37,949 nucleotides of DNA from Herbaspirillum sp. Sphag64 (GTDB lineage Bacteria; Pseudomonadota; Gammaproteobacteria; Burkholderiales; Burkholderiaceae_D), in NCBI RefSeq assembly GCF_014192645.1, contig NZ_JACHYE010000022.1:1-37949 (forward strand), in the 5' to 3' direction. Positions 26,167 through 31,408 of the stretch are shown here, piece after piece. The translations under genes were made by a program, and so were the position numbers. The notes under the pieces are model-generated. The model did not search any database, had not been told where the DNA came from, and saw nothing but the letters and a program-made list of their open reading frames with translations. Every line of letters starts with the position of its first letter. Position 1 is the stretch's first letter.

Positions 26167-26469
26167 ATGCGCCCCTATAAACATCCCCCCGCCAGTGAAT
26201 TTGCGCTTGAGCGCGTGCTCTACGCCTTAAGCGATTCGATTCGTCTGGACATCGTGCGTCATCTGGCGCGGGTGGAATCTGCCAGCTGTGGCGAGCTTGA
26301 TGGAGGGCGTCCCAAGTCGACGGTGTCGCATCACTTCAAGGTCTTGCGCGAAGCAGGGCTGGTGCTCACCGAAAGCACCGGCACCATGCACATGAACAGC
26401 TTGCGTCGGGATGATATTGAAAGCCGTTTTCCGGGGTTGCTGGCGGTGATTCTGGCGCAGCACAACTGA
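26167..26469 (+). CDS. ArsR family winged-helix repressor
   Basis: A 100-aa protein made of a single winged-helix domain: YALSDSIRLDIVRHLAR, the recognition helix region PKSTVSHHFKVLREAGLVLT, and a short wing. The classical metal motif ELCVCDL is not present; the only cysteine is in SASCGELDG, so the effector is more likely an organic or redox signal. It is divergent from the OYE gene and shares the palindromic operator, which suggests that it represses both. Similar ArsR-OYE pairs are known in proteobacteria. Confidence 0.9.
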   Translation: MRPYKHPPASEFALERVLYALSDSIRLDIVRHLARVESASCGELDGGRPKSTVSHHFKVLREAGLVLTESTGTMHMNSLRRDDIESRFPGLLAVILAQHN

Positions 26470-26505
26470 ATTTTCCCGGTTCGGTCACAGATGAGCTGTT
26501 GCGTA

Positions 26506-26769
26506 TCAACGCACAAACTTGCTACGCAACACGTCGTTGACGCGGGTTTGCCAACCCTCGCCAGTGGCGCGGATGGCAGCTAATACATCAGGGTCAAGAC
26601 GAATCGATACCGCCTGCTTTTTGTGTTCAGAAACAGGACGACCAATCTTCTTCAACTTGGTTTGCAAGGACGGTGGCAGGCCGGAAAAGGGAACCATGTC
26701 TGTCATGTCTTCCTGGGATAACGCGCGGACCTCGCCGCTGGCGTCAGTCAATGGTTTCTTGGCGCGCAT
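26506..26769 (-). CDS. brnA: BrnA family antitoxin
   Basis: An 87-aa antitoxin. The N-terminal part (about 1-50) is flexible and charged; the C-terminal AVSIRLDPDVLAAIRATGEGWQTRVNDVLR is the ribbon-helix-helix-type DNA-binding module of the BrnA/COG3514 family. It neutralises BrnT and represses the operon. ATG 26769 has GAGG about eight bases upstream; a TTG at 26778 is a poorer alternative. The start lies inside brnT (26-bp overlap), giving the order toxin first, antitoxin second, as in other brnTA loci. Confidence 0.88.
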   Translation of the reverse strand: MRAKKPLTDASGEVRALSQEDMTDMVPFSGLPPSLQTKLKKIGRPVSEHKKQAVSIRLDPDVLAAIRATGEGWQTRVNDVLRSKFVR

Positions 26770-27022
26770 AATGATCAACCTCTCTTTTGTTTGCCTTGCG
26801 AAAACTGATTACCCGAATCCCTGACACGACTTCTACAAAGCACAGCACATGCAGGCGCGCATCAAGATAGCCTAACGAAATGAAGCGCGTTTCGCCATAC
26901 GCATAACGCTGATCGACTTTCGTCATGGCAGTCTCGAAATCAAACTCACAAGCACGATCGAACGATAGTCCCCGGGCAGCAATATTGCGCTGGTTCTTGC
27001 CGGGGTCATAGGTAATCTTCAT
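26744..27022 (-). CDS. brnT: BrnT family toxin (ribonuclease)
   Basis: A 92-aa protein of the RelE-like fold family BrnT, which cleaves RNA and stops growth. Typical features are the start YDPGKNQRNIAARGLSFDRACEFDF, a central RFISLGYLDARLHVLCFVE, and IRVISFRKANKREVDHY at the end; the basic RKANKRE segment carries catalytic residues in the family. No Shine-Dalgarno sequence precedes the ATG at 27022: promoter-like TACACT lies only 5 bp upstream, so translation may be leaderless. The palindromic GTATATAC at 27031-27038 is a possible autoregulatory site. Confidence 0.88.
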   Translation of the reverse strand: MKITYDPGKNQRNIAARGLSFDRACEFDFETAMTKVDQRYAYGETRFISLGYLDARLHVLCFVEVVSGIRVISFRKANKREVDHYARQETID

Positions 27023-27027
27023 TAGTT

Positions 27028-27056
27028 AGTGTATATACAGAAAGTAAGTGGATCAA
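27028..27056 (-). promoter_or_regulatory. Probable promoter of brnTA with a small palindrome
   Basis: On the minus strand, TTGATC (27056-27051) and TACACT (27033-27028) are 17 bp apart. The self-complementary GTATATAC (27031-27038) overlaps the -10 box, a usual position for toxin-antitoxin autorepression. Confidence 0.4.
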
Positions 27057-27141
27057 GCCCTTTTTGTATTACTTTTATTCGTTTTATTAACAATGCGTTA
27101 TCCGAACTCAACAAACCTCAGTCACATGAAGATGTTTGGTT

Positions 27142-27305
27142 CTTGCAAGCCAGCTGTGTTAACATCCCACCCAAGACAGTTCGAGAGCGAGTGAAAGACG
27201 AACGTGCTGCCCAGAGCAATTTGGGTCCTGCGGTTAGCGGGGGTAACAGAGGCTCGCAAGGCAAGCTTGGCTTGCCAAGAGAAGGCCCTACGGGGCCTTT
27301 TTCTT
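27142..27305 (+). ncRNA. Candidate structured small RNA (related to the leader at 28067-28207)
   Basis: Arms 27142-27157 and 27246-27260 pair over about 14 bp with one mismatch and small bulges. Inside are the stems GTTCG 27179-27183 with 27199-27203, and CCCA/TGGG around 27210-27225. A separate terminator follows (27282-27305). The element contains GCCAGCTGTGTTAAC (27149-27163) and TGGGTCCTG (27222-27230), both found again with nearly the same spacing at 28098-28178. No convincing gene lies on the plus strand. It may be a C4/CI-type antisense RNA or its relic. The promoter is not clear; the AT-rich region at 27060-27090 is possible. Confidence 0.4.
27282..27305 (+). terminator. Rho-independent terminator on the plus strand
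   Basis: AAGGCCC (27282-27288), loop TACG, GGGCCTT (27293-27299), then TTTTC. It points rightward although no plus-strand gene lies before it, which is the best evidence for a transcribed RNA at 27142-27260. The stop codon of the minus-strand hypothetical gene lies within it. Confidence 0.75.
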
Positions 27306-27854
27306 CTGATTTTTCTTTGCCGGTTTGGGATTCTTTTCCTTCGACGCAAACACTCCCGCAATTTGCCCCGCCAATGACACAAAGCGCCAACTCTGCGCAT
27401 GTGGTTTGGCGACCAAGGCTTTCACATAGGCGCTTTTAACGAACATCCGCAATGTTGGCGTCTGCTTGCCTTTATCTCTCTCCAGGTTAAAAAAGATCGA
27501 ATAGCTTTGTGGCCCGATGGTCGATGCCAGACTAACTTGCGTCGTATAGGTATAGCTTTCCCGCGCGTTGTAGATTTTGCCCTTTAGCATCGTTCGGACC
27601 ACTTGCCCGAGTTGCAAAGAGCATGCGTAGCGCAATGGATTGAAGGCGCGCGTCTCATGACGGTAGGTATAGCGATGGTCTGGCCGGTGTACAGCTACAT
27701 CGAATGCTTCGGTAAAACAATGGCAACCAAAGCTGATATGCAGGTCGATCATCACGCTTTGGTCTGCATTGAGGGCAAGCTTGATGTGTACGGGCCTTAA
27801 ATGGTCGAAGGTGTACAGCGCCCCCTCAAACTGTTTGTTGGGGAAGTGACTCAT
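27288..27854 (-). CDS. Accessory hypothetical protein (188 aa)
   Basis: Function unknown. The sequence resembles a family of uncharacterised proteins I have seen on mobile and accessory regions. Shared points are a hydrophobic-aromatic N-terminus (LYTFDHLRP), a strand ending in a C-H-C-F-T motif (residues 44-48), a later FNPLRYACSLQL, and IFFNLER followed by VKSAYVKA. The C-terminus is a Lys/Pro-rich basic tail (about 172-188). No signal peptide or membrane segment. GAAGG six bases upstream supports ATG 27854, and a 7-bp inverted repeat (TTGCTTT 27868-27874 with 27879-27885) lies just before it. It sits between the two structured RNA elements. Confidence 0.65.
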   Translation of the reverse strand: MSHFPNKQFEGALYTFDHLRPVHIKLALNADQSVMIDLHISFGCHCFTEAFDVAVHRPDHRYTYRHETRAFNPLRYACSLQLGQVVRTMLKGKIYNARESYTYTTQVSLASTIGPQSYSIFFNLERDKGKQTPTLRMFVKSAYVKALVAKPHAQSWRFVSLAGQIAGVFASKEKNPKPAKKNQKKKAP

Positions 27855-27945
27855 CGGCGCCTTCGCGTTGCTTTAAAGAAAGCAATCTTATTTCCGTCGG
27901 TAAAAAGTATCAATCTGACAATATTCGATTGACCGCAGTTTTATC

Positions 27946-28037
27946 GACCGGTATTCTGGTCCCGTCCTCGAAAAAGAGAGGAACTGGTTTGACGGCCAGA
28001 CACGTTAACGGCGAATGGCCGCGTTTTTCAGCGCGGC
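27946..28037 (+). other. Tandem hairpins upstream of the C4-like element
   Basis: Successive short stems: GACCGG 27946-27951 with CTGGTC 27956-27961; TCCTC 27965-27969 with GAGGA 27978-27982; CTGG/CCAG 27984-27999; GCCGCG 28018-28023 with CGCGGC 28032-28037. A CGTTAACG palindrome lies at about 28002-28009. Together they suggest a long structured leader beginning well before 28050. The rest of the 27855-28208 gap holds the promoter region of the minus-strand gene and the C4-like RNA. Confidence 0.4.
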
Positions 28038-28212
28038 TATTTCGTTCTGCCTTTGCACGCCTCTACGGCGGGCCTTGGCGGGGATACCTTCGGGTATGCC
28101 GGTTGTGTTAACGTGTCCGGTCCGTCAACCCTGTCTCGTGCCCGCCACCCTCGTCTGGCGAGGAGTTGGTGGGTCCTGTTCTGCACGGTTGACCCTCATG
28201 GAGGCATCATGA
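28015..28212 (+). CDS. Possible small leader ORF (Icd/Ash-like), start-stop coupled to the next gene
   Basis: A 65-codon frame runs through the structured RNA and ends in TGA at 28210-28212, overlapping the next ATG as ATGA. Its end (VWRGVGGS ... LTLMEAS) resembles, from memory, the small Icd- or Ash-type frames annotated over C4-like RNAs in phages and satellites. The start is unknown, and it may not be translated: the sequence is constrained by RNA structure. If it is translated, the ATGA overlap would couple it to the downstream gene. Confidence 0.3.
   Translation: MAAFFSAAISFCLCTPLRRALAGIPSGMPVVLTCPVRQPCLVPATLVWRGVGGSCSARLTLMEAS
28067..28207 (+). ncRNA. C4/CI-like antisense immunity RNA or switch-type leader
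   Basis: GGCGGGC (28067-28073) pairs with GCCCGCC (28140-28146). Within lie ATACC-TTCG-GGTAT (28084-28097), a UUCG hairpin, and GGTTG (28101-28105) that can pair with CAACC (28126-28130). The segment GTCAACC (28124-28130) is also the exact complement of GGTTGAC (28187-28193), just before the ribosome-binding site. CCTCG/CGAGG (28149-28163) is another stem. ATGCC (28096-28100) can pair with GGCAT (28203-28207), hiding part of the GGAGG at 28200-28204. One middle segment complementary to an upstream and a downstream segment is the layout of seqA-seqB-seqC in P4 CI RNA and of C4 RNA in P1/P7. Confidence 0.5.
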
Positions 28213-28574
28213 CTGACAGTAATCCCCGTAATTCCGGCAATTCCAGTAATTCACCCACCGAAGACGACACTCCTACCCATCAAGACTTCCACTGGACCGA
28301 AGGCCCAGCCCAAGGCACGCCTTACGCCGATTTTCTCGAAATCGTACTCGATGTCAGCACCGGTATTCGCACCTGTCTGCAAATCGCTTACGCCAGCAAT
28401 CAGGAGCGCGCCGCCAATGCAGATGCCGAGCCGGGTCAGCGGCGCAGCCCGGCCGTGAGTATTGTTGAGGCCGATCATCTGTTCCGGCTCTCGATTGCGG
28501 CGGCGGGTTTGTTGCGTGACGATGCGCGCCTGCGCGTTGACTGGCTCTCAGAAGTGCCAAGCGCAGCCTGGTAA
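28209..28574 (+). CDS. Small phage/satellite-associated hypothetical protein (121 aa)
   Basis: Function unknown. The N-terminal 35 residues are Asn/Ser/Thr/Asp-rich and probably disordered. The rest looks like two helices: YADFLEIVLDVSTGIRTCLQIAYASNQERAANADA, then SIVEADHLFRLSIAAAGLLRDDARLRVDWLSE. From memory this resembles small proteins encoded right behind C4-like RNAs in P4-like elements of proteobacteria. GGAGG at 28200-28204 is only four bases from ATG 28209, and its accessibility probably depends on the RNA structure upstream. The region downstream to 28743 contains only the leader of the thiolase gene. Confidence 0.7.
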   Translation: MTDSNPRNSGNSSNSPTEDDTPTHQDFHWTEGPAQGTPYADFLEIVLDVSTGIRTCLQIAYASNQERAANADAEPGQRRSPAVSIVEADHLFRLSIAAAGLLRDDARLRVDWLSEVPSAAW

Positions 28575-28743
28575 CGCCAGCTGAGGGTAGGGTGGTGCGG
28601 TGAGCGAACGCTGGCTTGTTGGCAGCAAAATCACCGTATCGCCAGCCTGCATAAAATGCTCTAAGATGATCGTCCGGATTTCAATAAGTAAGTCAGTCCA
28701 CCCCCGGAAAGACTTCAGGATTTTTCAATCAAAGGAGTGAAAC

Positions 28744-29919
28744 ATGGATGATGTCGTCATTGTTGCTGCACAACGAACAGCCGTCGGTAAATTTGGTGGT
28801 TCCCTGGCCAAAATCGCCGCCGCCGATCTGGGTGCGCAAGTTATCAAGGCCTTGCTGGCCAAGACAGGCATCAAGCCCGAAAGCATCAGCGAAGTCATTC
28901 TGGGTCAGGTCTTGACCGCTGGCGTCGGTCAAAACCCGGCCCGTCAAGCTGTGATCCGTTCTGGTTTGCCTGATGGCGTGCCAGCGTTTGTGGTTGGCAA
29001 GGTCTGCGGTAGCGGCCTCAAGGCGGTGCACTTGGCAGCACAGGCGATCAAGTGCGGTGATGCACAGATCGTTATCGCCGGTGGCCAGGAAAACATGAGC
29101 GCCTCGCCCCACGTACTGAACAATTCGCGCGACGGCTTCCGTATGGGCGATGCCAAGCTGACCGATACCATGATCGTCGATGGCCTGTGGGATGTGTACA
29201 ACCAGTACCACATGGGTATCACCGCTGAAAACGTGGCCAAGAAGTTCGAGATCACCCGCGAGGAGCAGGATGCCTTCGCCGCCGCTTCGCAAAATAAAGC
29301 AGAAGCCGCGCAAAAAGCAGGCAAATTCAAGGACGAAATCATCCCGATCGAAATCAAGGGCAAGAAGGAAACCGTGCTCTTTGATACCGACGAATTCATC
29401 AAGCCAGGTGTGACTGCTGATGCGTTGGCAACATTGCGCCCGGCGTTTGCCAAGGACGGTACCGTTACCGCCGGTAACGCTTCGGGCATCAATGATGGTG
29501 CAGCAGCAGTGGTTGTGACATCGGCCAAGCTGGCTGCGGAACTGGGCTTGCCGGTACTGGCGCGCATCAAGTCGTATTCGTCGGCCGGTCTGGATCCGAG
29601 CATCATGGGTATGGGCCCGGTGCCAGCGTCACAACTGACCTTGAAGAAGGCCGGTTGGACGCCGCAGGATCTGGACCTCATGGAAATCAACGAAGCCTTT
29701 GCCGCACAAGCCATTGCGGTGAACAAGCAAATGGGTTGGGATACCAGCAAGATCAACGTCAACGGTGGCGCCATTGCGATTGGTCACCCGATCGGTGCTT
29801 CAGGCTGCCGTATTCTGGTCACACTGCTGCATGAAATGGTGCGCCGTGATGCCAAGCGTGGTCTGGCCAGCCTGTGTATCGGTGGCGGTATGGGCGTGGC
29901 GCTGGCAGTGGAGCGTTAA
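28744..29919 (+). CDS. Acetyl-CoA C-acetyltransferase (beta-ketothiolase)
   Basis: A 391-aa thiolase that condenses two acetyl-CoA to acetoacetyl-CoA, or the reverse. Active-site residues are in place: Cys88 in [10 protein letters not shown], His348 in [11 protein letters not shown], and Cys378 in [20 protein letters not shown] is also typical. Substrate preference (biosynthetic PhaA/AtoB type) is inferred from the overall sequence and cannot be fixed by eye. AAGGAG precedes ATG 28744. It is followed by its own terminator, so it is not in the same transcript as the beta-oxidation operon downstream. phaA is a possible symbol, but no phaB or phaC is in the window. Confidence 0.92.
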   Translation: MDDVVIVAAQRTAVGKFGGSLAKIAAADLGAQVIKALLAKTGIKPESISEVILGQVLTAGVGQNPARQAVIRSGLPDGVPAFVVGKVCGSGLKAVHLAAQAIKCGDAQIVIAGGQENMSASPHVLNNSRDGFRMGDAKLTDTMIVDGLWDVYNQYHMGITAENVAKKFEITREEQDAFAAASQNKAEAAQKAGKFKDEIIPIEIKGKKETVLFDTDEFIKPGVTADALATLRPAFAKDGTVTAGNASGINDGAAAVVVTSAKLAAELGLPVLARIKSYSSAGLDPSIMGMGPVPASQLTLKKAGWTPQDLDLMEINEAFAAQAIAVNKQMGWDTSKINVNGGAIAIGHPIGASGCRILVTLLHEMVRRDAKRGLASLCIGGGMGVALAVER

Positions 29920-29955
29920 GCCGCTGCACAGAGGCTAAAAGTTGCGTACGTGAAG

Positions 29956-29990
29956 ATGCCGGTCTTGAGAACATCGAGACCGGCATTTTT
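29956..29990 (+). terminator. Rho-independent terminator of the acetyltransferase gene
   Basis: ATGCCGGTCT (29956-29965) and AGACCGGCAT (29977-29986) form a perfect 10-bp stem followed by a T-run, 36 bp after the stop codon. Confidence 0.92.
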
Positions 29991-30044
29991 ATTGAGCAGA
30001 AAAATAAGCAAATCAGCGGATCAGTAGAAAGCAGGAAGCCTGGG

Positions 30045-30419
30045 ATGGAAACAACGCGGATCGACAAGTGGCTCTGGGCCGCCCGATTTTTCAAGACCCG
30101 ATCACTGGCCAGCGAGGCGGTGGAGCGCGGCAAGGTCAAGCTCAACGGCGCACGGACCAAGCCGGCGCATGGGGTACGCATCGGCGACAAGCTCGACATC
30201 GATAACGGTGCCACCGAATGGGAAGTGCAGATCTGTGGCATTGCCGACAAACGCGGTTCGGCAACGCAGGCGCAAGCCTTGTACGGCGAAACTGCCGCCA
30301 GCGTCGAGAAGCGTCGTTTGCTGGTAGAACGACAACATTTATTCCAGGAACCAGCGGCCGCCATCAAAGGCCGCCCGACCAAACGCGACCGCCGTTTGCT
30401 CGATCATTCCACTTCCTGA
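30045..30419 (+). CDS. hslR: Heat-shock protein 15, S4-domain RNA-binding protein
   Basis: A 124-aa protein with an N-terminal S4 RNA-binding domain (about 4-65): TRIDKWLWAARFFKTRSLASEAVERGKVKLNG, then KPAHGVRIGDKLDI. The length and basic tail (KGRPTKRDRR) fit Hsp15, which binds 50S subunits carrying stalled nascent chains and helps their recycling. AGGA at 30033-30036 supports ATG 30045 over longer in-frame extensions. I found no sigma-32 promoter in front of it. It stands alone, between the thiolase gene and the TetR gene. Confidence 0.88.
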   Translation: METTRIDKWLWAARFFKTRSLASEAVERGKVKLNGARTKPAHGVRIGDKLDIDNGATEWEVQICGIADKRGSATQAQALYGETAASVEKRRLLVERQHLFQEPAAAIKGRPTKRDRRLLDHSTS

Positions 30420-30434
30420 TCGTTCCAGATCGCC

Positions 30435-30466
30435 ACACGCTGCTGTATCAGGTAGCGTGTTTCTTT
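30435..30466 (+). terminator. Probable terminator of the Hsp15 gene
   Basis: ACACGCT (30435-30441) and AGCGTGT (30454-30460) form a 7-bp stem followed by TTCTTT. A second small hairpin (GGCAAG 30469-30474 with 30481-30486) follows. Confidence 0.55.
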
Positions 30467-30563
30467 GCGGCAAGCAAGGTCTTGCCTGTCTCTTTCACAT
30501 CGCTGTTGCCGAGCACCTCAAGGGTCGCATTTTTTGTTTGACATTTGTCACCCAATGAATAAT

Positions 30564-30580
30564 AGTACGACCGTTCGCAT
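30564..30580. promoter_or_regulatory. Imperfect palindrome upstream of the TetR gene (possible FadP-like site)
   Basis: AGTACGACCGTTCGCAT contains the near-palindrome CGACCGTTCG (8 of 10 positions symmetric). It lies about 95 bp before the TetR start codon, among AT-rich sequence. TetR-type regulators of fatty-acid degradation genes in betaproteobacteria use palindromes with CG-rich halves of this type, as I recall; the match is not verified. Confidence 0.35.
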
Positions 30581-30672
30581 AAAAAAATGAGAGCTGTCCC
30601 TCGAATTTCAAAGCATATAACAAGGGTGGGACAGTCGGCATCAACGATGTATTTAAGAGACAGATTGCAACG

Positions 30673-31371
30673 ATGAAGAGCTCTTCTGAAGCGATTAGAC
30701 CGAAGTTCATGCGCAAGGGTGAACTCACGCGCGCCGCTATTCTTGACGTGGCGCTTGAGCTGGCCAGCCGTGATGGTCTGGAAGGTCTGACCATTGGCTT
30801 GCTCGCCGAAAAAATGAAAATGAGCAAGTCGGGCGTGTTTGCGCACTTTGGCTCACGCGAGGATTTGCAGATCGAAGTTGTGCGTCTGTATCACCATCGT
30901 TTTGAACAGGAAGTGTTCTATCCCAGCATCAAGGAAGCACGTGGCTTGCCGCGTCTGCAGGCGATGTTTGCACGCTGGGTGAAACTGGTCAGCGTCGAAA
31001 TTGCACTGGGCTGCATCTATATCAGTGGCGCGGTGGAGTATGACGACCGTCCTGGTGCCATTCGCGACCATCTGGTGGCGATGGTGCAAGCCTGGCGCGA
31101 TGCCTTGCAACGCAGTATCAATCAAGCGATTGAAATGGCGCATCTGCGCGACGATATCGACGTCGAGCAAATGGTCTATGAAACCTACGGCCTGATTCTG
31201 GCGCTGCATCACGATGCCCGCTTCCTGCGGGTACCGGGTAGCGTGGAGCGGGCGCAGGCAGGTTTTGATCGCCTCATTGACAGTTATCGTAAAACCGATC
31301 TTCCCAAGGCCACGGCTGCGCGTGCAGCAACGGCCAAACGCCCGAAATCGGCCGCTACCAGCGCGGCCTGA
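30673..31371 (+). CDS. TetR family transcriptional regulator of the beta-oxidation cluster
   Basis: A 232-aa TetR-type repressor. The helix-turn-helix is at about residues 17-65 (RAAILDVALELASRDGLEGLTIGLLAEKMKMSKSGVFAHFGSREDL). The ligand-binding domain follows and contains CIYISGAVEYDDRPGAIRDHL. The C-terminus is a basic Ala/Lys tail. It lies 37 bp before the acyl-CoA dehydrogenase gene, so it is likely co-transcribed and probably represses the cluster, released by acyl-CoA. Related TetR genes (FadP/PsrA-type) precede fad genes in other betaproteobacteria. No good Shine-Dalgarno is seen. Confidence 0.88.
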   Translation: MKSSSEAIRPKFMRKGELTRAAILDVALELASRDGLEGLTIGLLAEKMKMSKSGVFAHFGSREDLQIEVVRLYHHRFEQEVFYPSIKEARGLPRLQAMFARWVKLVSVEIALGCIYISGAVEYDDRPGAIRDHLVAMVQAWRDALQRSINQAIEMAHLRDDIDVEQMVYETYGLILALHHDARFLRVPGSVERAQAGFDRLIDSYRKTDLPKATAARAATAKRPKSAATSAA

Positions 31372-31408
31372 TCATTCTTAAATTATCCCGTTCTGTCGGA
31401 GACACACC

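Noticed and set aside
27142..27260. 6S RNA, SRP 4.5S RNA, RNase P RNA or a c-di-GMP (GEMM) riboswitch
   Set aside because: The long closing stem and a TAGCGGGGGTAAC stretch first suggested these, but the SRP GGAAG loop, the RNase P core motifs and the GEMM core are absent, and the usual 6S neighbour gene is not here.
27029..27439. A 136-codon plus-strand frame across the candidate RNA and into the 188-aa gene
   Set aside because: It reads through a strong terminator (27282-27305) and overlaps a more protein-like gene on the other strand; there is no ribosome-binding site.
28053..28208. N-terminal extension of the 121-aa protein back to 28053
   Set aside because: GGAGG at 28200-28204 marks ATG 28209 as the start; the upstream part is structured RNA and its reading is constrained by that.
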